The notes under the pieces are model-generated. The model was not told the DNA's origin, made no database searches, and was given only the letters and a program-made list of their open reading frames with translations. A DNA stretch of 64,000 nt from Prunella strophiata (lineage: Eukaryota; Chordata; Aves; Passeriformes; Prunellidae), in NCBI GenBank assembly GCA_036583965.1, contig JAZBQD010000014.1:66494395-66558394 (forward strand). Direction: 5' to 3'. How positions within the stretch are numbered: the first letter of the stretch is position 1; every line of letters begins with the position of its first letter. Below, one piece after another: positions 24,201 to 35,771 of the stretch. A program made the position numbers and the translations under genes.

Positions 24201-25989
24201 TAACTATACATACCTATACACCTTCTTGCCCACCTGGTCTCTCCTGTATGCAGCAGATGAATGCCTCATTATCAGATACCTCTGCTTGCTTCCCAGTAGA
24301 CTTAAATTACCATATTAAATAGGATAATAATAAACACTGGCCTTTAACTACAGCACATCCTTGTTCACTCAGCAGCCTCCCTCTAATCTGATAAAGGGTG
24401 TGTAAAAGGCTGCAAGCAAACACAGAGTCACAGTTCTTACACAGGTGCCTCTCCTGCTTTCTGCAGTGTGATTCCTACAGCAGCACAAAGATATTCAGGC
24501 TCACAAAGCTGGTTTAGGGAACCTAGATCCCTCCAAGAATTATCAGGTATTGAAGCAGAGGCAAGGTGCCAAAAGGACATAGTGGATCTGGCCCAAGACT
24601 CTTCTGCTGCATTTCAAAAGACAAAAGTAGCCCTGTGCCATCTGCTTGCTTCAGCACTTGGACTTCAAAACCAAAGCAGCCAAGGAAATCTTTCCGGCTC
24701 AGGAAAACAGTGGGGAGGAAGAGAGATCTTGGTGGCAGTGTATGCTTCACACAGAGCTTGCTGCATTTGAGGTATTAGAGAAGCTCTTTTTAACAACTAT
24801 CCTGGAAAAAAGTCATCTATTCACCCAGAATAAATTATATAAAGGGAGCAAGCTGGATTGGGAACAGAGAGGGCTGATCTGCCCAGACTTTGAATCCCCT
24901 TAGCCCCCAGAAGCCAAAAGTGCCATTTATTTCAGTGGTACAGAATTTCCTGTCCTGATTTGTTTTTTCATTTTTTGTTTTTTGGGGTTTTTTTGTTAAT
25001 TTAGTTTACCTAATCCCCTGGATTTCTTTTGTTGAAGAAAGAGGAAAAAGCCTTACAAAACAACAGGAGATAAAAACAAAGTCAAATTACTTTGCTGAGC
25101 TCTTTCACACATCCAAAAGAAGCAGAGAAATGCAAGGTCTGGAAAGGATGAGGAATTTCCTAGAATGCAGCCATTCCTGAAGCTCCCAATTAATAAAGTG
25201 AAGGTTCAATGTTTGCAGTAGTATCAATATATCTGTGGAATTAAGATGGCTTTCCTCTGGTTTTTCCAGAGTGAGGTAAACTTGGCTTTCTACCTGTCTT
25301 CCTCCAGCCTCAGCTTTGCAGAGCTGGCAAGCAACACAAAAGAGGAGGAAAGACATGAACTAGGCCGTCTGTCGTTGGAGGGTATGAAAGACAGTCTGAA
25401 TAACAGCAGGAGAGAGAGAAGCAGCCTATGGTTATTTTTGACAGAATTGGGAGAGACTCAGATTGCAGCTTCATAAACAGTTCATCAGAGAAAAACTCGG
25501 TCCAAATTAGAGGAGCCCCTTTGGCCAGGCTCACAGAAATACACAACCGTTGTCTGAAAAGAGAGAAATCTTTCAAAAATCAAAATGCTTTCCTTTAAAG
25601 AGCAAAACCTAACTGCTCCCCCCTGTGTGGTGTAGTAACACCAACTTGCATTCCTGTCATTACAACTCACGGCTTGCAGCATATTCAGAAAAAAATTTCT
25701 GTGTGACACCAGGCTGTGAATGTTCTGCCTTACACACAGTCCCAACCATGCAATGAAATGAAAAATGGACTTTTTTCTACCCTCACCCAACCACGAGGTC
25801 CCCTGGATGGATTGTTTACAAAACTGGAGGTGATACAAAGGGTCAGCAGGGAGAAAAATGCCTGGCACAACCCAAATCCATCCAGCACAAATTAAATAAA
25901 AATGATTGTTTTGTGTGGGCATTTACACAGAAGAGAAGCATGGAATTTCACTCCACCTCAGACACATGATTTTTGGTGTTGTCCTGTAC

Positions 25990-26058
25990 AGAGCCAGGAG
26001 TTGGACTCTGTGATCCTTGTGGGTCCCTTCCAGCTCAGGATATTCTATGATTCTATGA
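25990..26058 (+). mobile_element. CR1 LINE, very short 3' end
   Basis: Only the last 70 or so bases of CR1 remain: AGCCAGGAGTTGGACTCTGT, GATCCTTGTGGGTCCCTTCC and the tail TATTCTATGATTCTATGACC. The repeated ATTCTATG is the hallmark CR1 terminus. Confidence 0.93.
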
Positions 26059-27070
26059 CCTCCAACAAAAAATTAAAAATTCAGTTTCTTTTTTTAATGC
26101 CTATTAGATAGTATAGGTGAAGAATTGGCATGCACTGTGATGAAAAGAAGACTGTAGGATGTTTCTCAGGGCAATTTTTCAGTTTGTTTGTTTCTAGCAT
26201 TCTTAACAATCTTTCACACTGAATCCTTTGTGCAACTGGATTAAGAAAATAAAGATCATTCCTAGTCAAGAGATATCCACAAGAAACTCAAGAGGTTTCT
26301 AGTAACCTTGCTGGTAGATTCAGCCAGGAGGAAGGATAGAGTCAGCATGGAGATACACTCCTCCAAAGCTTCCAAGGGAGAAGCTGACCACCAGAGGAGC
26401 TTGCTGCTGGTGCCAGAGAAAAGTAAGTCTGAAGGGTATTCTGCCTATCTTCAGGATTAATTTCATTTACTCATTAATTAACACATAATGCCTGAAGTGA
26501 CAAGCATAATCTCTGCATGGCTGAAAAGAGTCCAAGCAAAAAACATCCCCAAAACCCAGCCACCTTTCAAAAGGAATATTGTATATGGGGACTACAAACA
26601 TTGATAATTAGTCTACAATTATTTGCATGATCTATGCTTGATCCTTATGCCTTCCAGCTGCCTGATGGACAGGTACAGTGGTTCCCAGAAATGGGTATCA
26701 ATGGGTTTCCTCTGTCTAACCACAATATCATTCTCACTTCATTTACTGCTTAGTGGGAAGGCATTGCTGTGACCCAGGAATCAGCTCCTTCCAGATGGAC
26801 GAGTCTCAAAGTTCAGCAGTTTAGTGGTTTAAACTAAGGAGGAGTTTGCTCATCCATAGCAGCCTGGACTGCAGAAAATCCAGTTGTTTGACCTCTTAAT
26901 GCTCTCCTATCCAGCATTACAAGAAAAAGACATTTGGTGAGGGCTCTGTGCTAACACAGTAGTGGGGGGGTACATGCTACAATACATCAATCCTGGGAAA
27001 TGAGGTGGGGGGGTGGGCTGGAAGCAGAACTACACTGAAACACTCCAACCAGAAATACCTTCTGCTTCTG

Positions 27071-27212
27071 AATCACAGAATCATGGAATTCTTTGGGTTG
27101 GAATGGACCTTAAAGAGCACCTAGCTCCAGCCCTCTTGCCATGGACAGGAACACTTTTAATTAGAGCAGGTTGTTCACACAACATAGCCTTGAACACTTC
27201 CAGGGATGGGAA
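27071..27212 (-). mobile_element. CR1 LINE, 3' fragment (antisense to window)
   Basis: The plus strand starts AATCACAGAATCATGGAAT, TTTGGGTTGGAATGGACC, TTGCCATGGACAGGAACAC, and ends CTTGAACACTTCCAGGGATG, the reverse complement of the CR1 3' end. The orientation is the same as CELF2. Confidence 0.92.
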
Positions 27213-28543
27213 AGGGGGAAGAGTGATCTAGTACAGCCACCTGATTAGCAGGAAGGTACAGTGAGCTGGACCCCCTCCTCCCTGACACTGGTGTGAGACC
27301 AATGCACCAAGTCTTTTAACCAGAACTGAGAGATGCAAGCAACCCAAAATAAACCATGGTCGCTCAAAGCACCCGACTGCTTAAACTGGGCAGCAAAAAG
27401 AAGGCACTGAGAGGATCCTCTGCCCAGTACCAGGAAAAATGGAGATATGCTGAGCCTTGGCAGTGCTTTGCCCAAAAGCACAGGAGCACCTGAGGCTGTG
27501 CTGTGTGCTTCCCACAAAGGCAGGCACCTCTCATCTCCAGCAAGGGCTGTTTTGCACTGTTAACTTTGCTGTGAGCCCACAAATTCATTCTGTGATACTC
27601 TCCATAGCCTGTGTGCTCTGAAGGTTTTTAGAGTCAGTGGCAGGAGTGCAGTAAGAAGGAATAAGTGTCTAGCAACCTCACAGCCAGGCACACACACTGC
27701 ACATCCAGTTCTGCCTCTGAGCTATGCTGATTATTTCTAAGGGTAGAAACGTTCTCCCATACCAAGCCTGAATGAAAACATGCTAGGTAGGGAGGAAAAT
27801 GCATTCTGTGAACCAAAATACTCACTTTCAGTTTACATGTAAGCACATGTCACACTTAAACAGCTATAATGCACGAAACTCTCACGTGCCTAAATAAGCA
27901 CAGATAGACATAGTGAAAGAAAGGAATACAGTTAGGGACAAATACTTTACATGTGTATAGAAAAAATGCAGGAAGGAAAACTAGCCCTTTCATTTAGAAC
28001 AATATAAGTGCCAAAAAAGAATTCTTTAACATGACTGCAGGGAAAAAAAAAAATCAGATTTTGGAAAAAGTGCAGGGTGACTATTTGTAATTTTTATTGC
28101 TGCTGAAGCAATGATGTGGCAAGAACCCACCACCATCATTTTTCCCTTCTGCATCCTTAAAATATTTCCCACCTGGGGTGCAAAGAGAGGAAATGAAAGG
28201 AAATAGAAAATTATATTTTTCATGAGCTAATCCTGGGAAGCAACCTCTGAGGTTTCCACATTTTTGGCAACAATAATTTAAACAAGGAGAGCAATATTTT
28301 CTTATATTTTGCACAGTTGGAATGCATGCTTCCAGATAAAAGACAATTAAACTTCAGTTTAAGAAGAGGAGGAAGACAGTATCTGATAGGATTAATGAGT
28401 CCTCTCCTCTTAGGACTACTGCATAGCTCAACTCAGCATACTACAAAACTGAGAGCCCTTCTGTAAACCTCTTTGGAAATGCTGAAGGCAAGCAAGATAA
28501 TTGGGAAAACAAGCAAAAACTGAAAGCAAAGAGAGCATAACTA
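27213..28543. other. Intronic sequence just downstream of the exon
   Basis: No exon recognised. An AATAAA polyadenylation hexamer lies on the minus strand at 28098-28093, about 450 bases after the donor; such hexamers are common by chance in AT-rich DNA. A minus-strand TGCTTTCAG ending at 28520 resembles a splice acceptor only 28 bases after the donor. Confidence 0.5.
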
Positions 28544-28553
28544 CTGTACCTTT
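28544..28553 (-). promoter_or_regulatory. CELF2: 5' splice site of the CELF2 exon (weak match)
   Basis: The minus-strand sequence is AAAG|GTACAG, with GT at 28549-28548. The exon side and the first three intron bases fit the consensus, but +4 (C), +5 (A) and +6 (G) do not. The position is fixed by the protein: CELF family members continue after Gln-Ser-Lys with a Gly codon that this junction splits after its first base. A weak donor can make an exon dependent on enhancer proteins. Confidence 0.88.
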
Positions 28554-28746
28554 ACTTTGGGGAGGGTTCTGACTTCTGTCTCGGAGAACATTAATCTGGT
28601 AGACAGCTCCATAAGGCTCAAAAAGTTCTTTTAATTCTTTTTCTGACCACGAACGGGGAATCTGTCCAACAAACATCTTAATGGCATCTGGGTCTGGTTG
28701 GTCTGAATGATCCAAAGCTCCATTCATCTTGTTAGCTGTGCCGTTA
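28550..28746 (-). CDS. CELF2: CELF2 internal coding exon (N-terminus and first half of RRM1)
   Basis: This 197-base exon encodes the N-terminal part of CELF2, which binds GU/UG-rich RNA and controls alternative splicing in the nucleus and mRNA decay and translation in the cytoplasm. Read on the minus strand, it begins with one base completing a split codon, then NGTANK, then an internal Met at 28727-28725 ([10 protein letters not shown]...), and ends with the first base of a split Gly codon. Counting from that Met, RNP2 is residues 18-23 (MFVGQI), helix 1 is about 28-40 and the next strand about 41-50. RNP1 is absent and must be in the next exon. CELF2 rather than CELF1 is chosen because of [22 protein letters not shown] and VYQIN; as I recall CELF1, it has TLDHPDQPDLD, QVPRTW, FEQYG and VYEIN. 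The internal Met has A at -3 and is the start used by short isoforms in known CELF proteins; longer isoforms enter from upstream first exons not seen here. Confidence 0.95.
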
Positions 28747-28790
28747 CTAGAAAGTGGAAAAGGAGATTAAAAAGAGAAGACAAGTTAGGA
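28747..28790 (-). promoter_or_regulatory. CELF2: 3' splice site of the CELF2 exon: branch point, pyrimidine tract, AG
   Basis: On the minus strand the intron ends CCACTTTCTAG, with AG at 28748-28747. A C/T-rich tract runs over about 28749-28780. A CTAAC branch-point match lies at 28788-28784, with its likely branch A at 28785, 38 bases before the end of the intron. All three elements are well placed, which supports the exon boundary. Confidence 0.88.
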
Positions 28791-29114
28791 GACTACGCAG
28801 TTTTCGTGTGCACTAGATGCAGAAGATGATGTCAATTGGCACAAAGCAGGAAAAAAAAAAAATCAGTGTTTAATTAATAGCATAAGTATTACGAACAAAA
28901 AACAATGCTATTACATTTTTCATTGAGTCTGGTTTTCTCTGCAGGCTGCTGCTTAATGTCATTATATAAGATGAGAGCGGCACAACACAACCCAGGACTT
29001 CTGCATTTTAAAGTAGAGGATAGTGGCAAATAAGTGCAGATTTCTCTCCATGGCTGTTGTAAACAGAACTGCAGTGAATTCTCACTAAACTGGCTACTGG
29101 CAGAAGCCAGGCAG

Positions 29115-29140
29115 TGCGTGTGTCTGTGTGTGTGTGTGTT
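29115..29140 (+). repeat. (GT)n short repeat
   Basis: An interrupted GT repeat about 370 bases upstream of the exon in the CELF2 direction. In the CELF2 transcript it reads as CA repeat, the kind of motif bound by hnRNP L, so it could influence exon use. Confidence 0.85.
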
Positions 29141-29726
29141 TTGTAATAAAGTCACATGAAAGGAGTATGAAACACTTGGCAATCTGTCAGATGACTAATG
29201 CAAGATGCCAGCGATGAATCTGCAGATTGTGTGAAGCATCCATGTGTGCATCAAATTAGTCTGATATTGCCTAGAATGGAAAACACTCCAGCTATGTGGC
29301 TGGTTGCTGCCGATTAGTTGCCTACGCTCTTTAAAAAGGAAAAGCAGTCTGGAGAGACTCAGTTTAAAGCATACTGTTTATTGCTGCCATAAAAAAAAGC
29401 ACAAATCAAAAAGAGACAGCAGTGGCAAAACTGCCTACATCGTTGTGGGAATTAAAATGCTGCTTCAGAAAGTTTTTTTGCCCTGCAAAAGGAGATCAAA
29501 TTTTTGAACACTTTCACCCCCTGTAAATTCTCAGCCTTATCTGATCTCCAGATGTACATCCTAAAATCCAAGTTCAAAACAACCACACTTTTGCAGGGAA
29601 AAAGAACTTTGGAACAAAACATAATCTGATCTGGGAGACAAATGATAGATGACGGTTTAGGAGAATTTGTACTCCTACACAGAAAATAAATAATTTTAAA
29701 TACGGAACAGAAGTAAAAATACATCA

Positions 29727-29756
29727 CTCCCTTCCCCCCTCCCCCCTCTCCCCCCT
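29727..29756 (-). repeat. G-quadruplex motif on the CELF2 sense strand
   Basis: The plus strand has C runs of 3, 6, 6 and 6 separated by TT, T and TCT. On the minus strand this is four G runs with loops of one to three bases, a textbook intramolecular G-quadruplex pattern. It lies 981 bases upstream of the CELF2 acceptor. Confidence 0.85.
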
Positions 29757-32475
29757 GCATTTTTGATAATTAAGGACAGTAGTTTCAACTAATTACTTGG
29801 CTAGAAATTCCAAAAGTGCTGATGATTTTTGGATGTTTCAGTTTCAAGAAAGAACACTAATGATGCATGAATTTTCAAGCATCCCCCCATCTTTCCACCA
29901 GGGAGAGGGGGCAAATGGTCTGTATGCAGCAATGTCAGAAGCTGATCATGGCAGAATTCAGGCATTTCACAGCCACCTGCCACTTTCAAAAAACTTGGCT
30001 TTAATTAGAATTTCTCTGTTTGATGATTGTTCAGGAGTGAATGCCCACCGGAGGACTTGGAAGAGCTCAGAATCTGCACAACCAGATGAAAATCATATTT
30101 TACATGTGAAAAAAAATATCTAAGAGTGGTGAGAAGAAAACAACCGTGTGTAATTCCCCTGTCTCACAGTAATAATCTGTGTGAAGACAAATTTTTTCGG
30201 TTTCATGTGTTTCATCTCCTTAAAAGCATAATTCACATTAATATGCCCGTATTAACTTTAGCACTTTCTCTGCTTACAGGCAGGAAGGAGAAAGTTATAT
30301 TAAAGGCACATTTTACACCACCAGCAAGAAGTTTGATCATCCCTTGTGAAGTGCTTTCAACACGGATCAGCAGATAACAGCATTTATCACTCTCATAAGT
30401 GGCTAAAATTCCTATCTACTCTAGCAGGAATCTTGCCTGAGTAAGAGACTCCAAGATTTGGTCCAAACTTTTACATTACATTTCATGTAAAAATGTCTTG
30501 CAAATGCTCTTCGTTTTGAATAACTGCAGGTCACAAGTTCACCTGCAGGAATTGTGACTTCTCCAGGCCTTAGAAACTGCATTTCCATACAGAGACAATA
30601 CTTAAGCCAAACCAAGCCAACCATCCAAACAACCACCCCTTTTAAAATTGCTGAGAAACAGAAAAACCAGGACTGACTCACTTGAGTGATAGTTCATGGG
30701 AACAACTTTCAAGACTTTTATGGAGCAGTAGGCACCTGTGTGACACTTAAACCTCTAAAAAATCACTCAATTATTTCTTTTCAATTCCTATTCCTCTACG
30801 CAAAACCCAATCTGTCAAACAACCTCCCTACTAGGGAGGTTGAAAAATCCCTGACCCATAGCTTAAAATAACTCTGGAAAACGCTTACATGTTATTTTGA
30901 AAGAAAAGGTAGAAGTTTAGTTAAGCTCCCAGCTCTGCCCTGGGCTTGGTCAACTATTTTCTTTCATAAATTGGCTTGACTTTTCACTTCATTTATTCTC
31001 TGTGTTGTTTGTATTGAGTTCAGTTTAAAATTATGCCCTTCATCTGTTCTCTCTGCTGGATCCCTTCTTTAAGAAATCCATACACAATTGCTACTTAGCT
31101 CAGAATTACAGCTAGGGTCATGTTTAATAAAGAATAACGAGTTTATTTCTTTGCTTTTTCCTTTACCAAAACCACCTTTACCACCAAGAGCCCCACAATT
31201 TCCATTGCTAATCAGCCAATTTTTTAGGAAAGCACAAAGCCAAACACTAACACCTGTTTTCTTAGGTTAATGGTCCTATTAGCATCAAGTTCTTGCTTCG
31301 AGCTAAAGGTTTAGGCACAGGCCAAGCTCTCTTCTAATTGCACAGAACATTTAAACCCTTTCTTTGTTTTGTTGGGACCAAAGTTGAATTACACTGATCA
31401 TATTCTTTAAATGTTTTATTGGCTGAAGATGGTTAAAAGCTCTGACTCAAGGCATCGGTACCATACACTACAATGTAAAGCTCCAGGGGACAGGTTTTGT
31501 CACTCACTGCCTGCATTAACTTGTGTAAGTCATTAAAACTTCTCCAAACTAAATTCCACCATCCATTGACAGCTCTGTCAATTCACTAACTCCTGCAGAG
31601 TTAGGGAAAAACCAAGCCTAATTTAGGCTTTTCTTTAAAATACTTTTCTACCACAAGGTAGGGATTTGACTGAGCTGCCAACATTTTGGCAGTTTGACAG
31701 ACAAGTCCAGGCCACAGAGAGGGCACTCATTTTTACAAACACAGCTGGGCTCCTTCCTAAACTGCACTCCCTTTGATCTCAGTGCAAACCAAGGCTCTCA
31801 GACACCTCAGAGTGGGATTCCAAGTCTCACTGTTGGGATTTTGAGGAGCTCATGAACACTGTTGCAGCAATGACACTTGCAGTAGTACCCTCGCCCAGTT
31901 TTGGCAGCCGGTATAGGACTAGAGCCAATGCAGACAAAATGAACAAGTGAATAAATCAGCAGAGAGATAACATTGGGGAAAAAACACCTATTTTATAGAT
32001 TCTATGGATCTGATCCCTGCAGTGCACTGGAAGGCTCCACTGAGGAACAAAATTATACACCACACCTGCCTGATGGGTCAGTTTGTGTGATACGCAAAAT
32101 TTGTTGGGTCCATACAAAATCCAGCCAAATATGCTTGACCCTTTGCAAATGATCTCTTCTAAGATGAATTCCCTTATCTTCTCCCAATTTTTCACCCAAT
32201 GGACATTATTGCTCTGCACTAAGACCTCTTGGCTGCTAACAGCTGTAGGGCTTTTACTTCTTGCTCTTTGCCAACACAATGGCTCTCAGAGGAAGTGGCT
32301 TCTTCCTTCCCCCATCTCCCCTTCTGTACCCAATAAGTAATAAGACAAAAGAGAAACTACATGTAAAACTTTCCAGGAGGAAGCAAAGCAAGGCTTGTGA
32401 AAACTTAGGACTATTTCTTGAAAGCACAAGTGTGCAGAGATAGTTGTGTCTAGGGGACACTAATGAGAATGGGAT

Positions 32476-32584
32476 CCCTTGGGAAAGGAAGGAAAGGAAG
32501 GAAAGGAAAGGAAAGGAAAGGAAAGGAAGGAAAGAGAAGGAAAGGAAAGAAAGGAAAGGAAGGCAAGGAATGGGAAGGAAAGGG
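32476..32584 (+). repeat. (GGAAA)n/(GGAAGGAAA)n purine tract
   Basis: About 105 bases of nearly pure purine built from GGAAA and GGAAGG units. Open frames through it are low-complexity Lys/Glu/Arg repeats and not genes. Confidence 0.95.
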
Positions 32585-32607
32585 CCATGCATGACCGTGA
32601 CTTCACT

Positions 32608-32856
32608 TGCTTCCCTTCCCTCCCTTACCCTCCCCTCTCCTTCCTCCCTCCATCCCTCACTCCCCTCCCTCCTCCCTCCCTCCTCCTCCCTCCCTCCCTC
32701 CCTCCCTCCCTCCCTCCCTCCCTCCCTCCCTCCCTCCCTCTCTCCCTCCCTCCCTCCCTCCTCCCTCCCTCCCGCCCTCCCTCTCCCCTCCCTCCCTCCT
32801 CCTCCCTCCCTCTCCCCTACCCTCCCTCCCTCCCACTCCCCCCTCCCTCCCCACCC
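32608..32856 (+). repeat. (CCCT)n pyrimidine tract
   Basis: About 250 bases of almost pure C and T, mostly CCCT units with longest unbroken stretch around 32690-32760. The minus strand, which is the CELF2 sense strand, is GGGA repeat and contains many overlapping G-quadruplex motifs. The predicted Pro/Ser or Gly/Arg/Glu frames are artefacts of the repeat. Confidence 0.96.
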
Positions 32857-32862
32857 TCAAAC

Positions 32863-32880
32863 GAAAGAAAGAAAGAAAAA
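32863..32880 (+). repeat. (GAAA)n
   Basis: Four or more GAAA units immediately after the CCCT tract, making the block purine, pyrimidine, purine in order. Confidence 0.85.
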
Positions 32881-33839
32881 TAGATTATGTGGCTCTATGC
32901 TATAGCAATCCTTCCCTCCATGGCCAATTTAGCCCATTGGACTCAGGGGTGACCCAGCACATCATCTTCACTGACAAGGTGTCATCTGTATCATAGAGAG
33001 CAGCCTGAGGGCAGAGATTAAGACAAGGAGTCACTGGCTGCTTGTGGTTGCTGCCAGAGCATCCTCTCTTTCAATTTGTGCCAATTTTTCTTCTAATAAC
33101 CTAACTACCATTCCATCATTTCAGCAAGCTGACAGGGCCACTCTTGAGGAGCTAGAGATTGTTTTAATATCCCTGCTGCTTCAGCAGGAGCACCAGAAAA
33201 ACCTAGTAGATGCCCTCTTGGTCTCTCCCATTCATATCTTTAATTACTGCAGGACTGCTAAAAGTGAACTGCCCACTCAGGACAGAGAGGTAGCCTTCAG
33301 AAACAACGTCTGAATCAAAACAGACTCTCTTAAATTCATCACTGTTAAGAACTTTGGCATTAATCCACGTTCATTTCCATTAATGATCCCAGTGTCAAGT
33401 CAGGTGCTGAAAAACAGCTGTTAACGGGGACCAAACGGAGTTACATGACACCTGTTTGCCAAATCTGTTTTTAACCCTACCCAGTACCTTCCTACTGTTC
33501 TTTTTTGGTTAATTCATATTGCAACCCTCACCCTATTATTGTGGTTTTGCTGGGGATTTGCCTTTTTCATGTTCCATGGTGTAAGATATTTGAATTCCCT
33601 CTAAGAGCCAACAGAACAAGAACATGATAACAAACAAGTTCCAAGTGTAATGACAACTAAATCCAACCCAAGTACAGAGGTATTTACAGGCACCAAGGTT
33701 TTACAGTAATAAAGCATTTACATCTGAGCTGTGGCATCACTGCCAGGATATCACACAAACTGACAAAAGGGACAACACCCGTTTGAAGGCTTCTGACTGC
33801 TGTCAAGAGAGACAGCCAAGCATCACCTTAATGTACTCC

Positions 33840-34570
33840 AAAGATCATAATTGCTGGTTTACGAGCAAATTTTGTCTGGAAGGACCCAAAAGGGCTTTAT
33901 AAACTCATTGTTTAGAGAGGAATGACTTCATCGTGAGGTGACAGACGGCAGCTGTTTAATGACACAGAGCATTATCGCACAACAATTTCAGCCAGGAAGG
34001 GTAGAACAATACCGTACCCAATTGAAAACTGCAGGGGGCTGCAATTTATAGACACAGAAGGTAATTACCTACATTGGATTTTGGCCAGCAAAACAAGGGC
34101 CAGAACCTCTGACAAACAGAAAAAAGAAGCTGTGCAACATTTTTAAGCTGTAAATGACCAGGTCTCTGTTTTTTGGGGGAAAAAAGTAATCTCCAGATGC
34201 CTTCTAGCCCATCAGCATTTTCGCAGCACACTTGCTCAGAAGCAGCTCAAAGGAAAGATGATGTTTCAAAAATCATTGACTGCTTCTGCTGTAGTGTGTT
34301 GTAGTTTTTGGCAGAACTATTAGACTCTAATAACACTTATAATTATTATTAAGTAACGTGTATCCTAAACAGCAATTGCTAAACGACCCTGACATCACGC
34401 CCAACGGAAAAAAACCTCATATGGCAGGGTGTTCAGTCCTACATAGGCAGGAAAGTCTACAAAAGAATTATCTCCAGGCTTCCCTGCACCCATCAGCAGG
34501 GCTAACAACAGAGCAGCTGTAAGAATTGCAATCCATCTTACAGCCCCGTAAAGACTTTAACAAAGAGATG
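33840..34570. promoter_or_regulatory. Candidate conserved noncoding block
   Basis: The block has scattered CpGs (TCATCGTGAGG, AGACGGCAG, TATCGCAC, AACGTG, AAACGACC, TCACGCCC, AACGG), an ACAAT-type SOX-like site and a TGACATCA CRE-like site near 34389. No coding potential is evident. This reading is from composition and motif look only. Confidence 0.22.
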
Positions 34571-35771
34571 AGCAATTCTTCATCCACCCAGCAGAGAGCA
34601 ACCACACTTGCACTCTCACACACACATGAATTACATGAAAATCCTGATGGCTTTTAATACCTGACATACAATGCTCAGAATTCATTCTTCTTGGTAGCTA
34701 ATAATACTCAAGTGCTTGTGTAAGCACTCAGTGGTAAATGCAAAGATGTTTTTCCTTGTGTTGCCGCCACATTGGCAGAAATTATCTCTAAAAGTGTAAT
34801 TTTTCTTAAGACAATGAGTTACTTTTTACTGCGCTGATAATTTGAAATCCACAGTCATTTTTTCTGGTGAAATCAGAGATTTTTTGTCGTTCAGATTTGC
34901 TGACTCTCTCCATGTAGTAGATCATACAAACCACAGCAAACCACTGCAAGTATAGGGAATACTTCTTTTCTGATTAATTCCAAATTTAGTACATGTAATC
35001 AGTTTAATGCCTCAGTTGCAAATTTTAGGTAAGTTAAGAAGACATTTTATCCCAGAGAAAAAAAATATTTGAAAATATGGGGGGGGGAAATTCCTACCTT
35101 GAGAATGTTTTGATGGGTAATAAATTTGGGCTGGGAGAAGGAGCAGCAGAGAGAAGTTGCCTTTCGAGCAGACAGGTCAGACTGCATGACACTAAGGGCA
35201 ATATGAATTGGAAAATGTACTGAACAAAATACAGACCAGAGAAACATCAGAAGAGAGCTGATCCCACCTGAGATAAAACTTGTTATTTCTCAGAGGTATA
35301 GATGTAGATTCCTCACCAGTATCACAGAGAGAAATCAAGGATACAAAAGGAAATCATAGTAAGAGCTACATTAAAATGCAGTTCCCTTTTCAGCTGGAGG
35401 TGCACATTGTAGCACATACACTCCTTTGTGCTTTAAGGCTTCTCACCTTCCTAAAATTAGCCCTCAGAGTTCTGCTCACCAAAGTTAAATATTCACCTCC
35501 AGAGGGAGGTGGCTCTTCAGGTGTTCAGCCTCTGCATTCCTGCACCACTTCTATTACAAACCAGTTTGATTCAAGGCAGGGGTTTCAACTCAAACCCTGA
35601 ATACCCCTTGTGTGCATGCTTAAACCTACCAAAAGATGTCATTCTGATGTTGTGCTGTTGGTAATGCTTCCTGGAACCATAGAGTCAAGCAACTAACTTT
35701 GCAAAAGCTTTGTACATCTGCTACATCACACCTTCAAAAAAAACCCCTTACATACAAACACATCCAAAAAA

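Larger units (their letters stand above)
23301..25989. other. Intronic sequence, no gene seen
   Basis: Unique sequence with a short TTCAG tandem repeat at 24092-24113 and a CT/TA repeat at 24174-24200. A 145-codon minus-strand frame at 25485-25922 has no recognisable domain and no splice or start context that supports it. Confidence 0.55.
1..28549 (-). other. CELF2: CELF2 intron downstream of the exon (partial)
   Basis: Everything between the donor and the low-coordinate end of the window reads as intron. I looked for the next CELF2 exon, which would begin by completing Gly and then encode the RNP1 segment CCFVTFYTR, and did not find it by eye. The intron is therefore probably longer than 28.5 kb. 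It carries CR1 fragments, simple repeats and unexplained unique sequence. The absence of the exon rests on reading, not on an alignment. Confidence 0.75.
28791..32475. other. Intronic sequence, no gene seen
   Basis: Apart from the GT repeat and the C-run tract listed separately, this is AT-rich unique sequence without a supported exon or mobile element. Confidence 0.55.

Noticed and set aside
25485..25922. 145-codon minus-strand open frame
   Set aside because: No domain, no signal sequence, no splice context, and composition like the surrounding intron.
1..28549. Next CELF2 exon carrying RNP1 (CCFVTFYTR)
   Set aside because: Expected on the minus strand at lower coordinates, but not found by reading; probably beyond the window.
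32444..32996. Long Pro/Ser-rich and Gly/Arg/Glu-rich frames on both strands
   Set aside because: They are translations of the GGAAA and CCCT simple repeats and occur in several frames at once.
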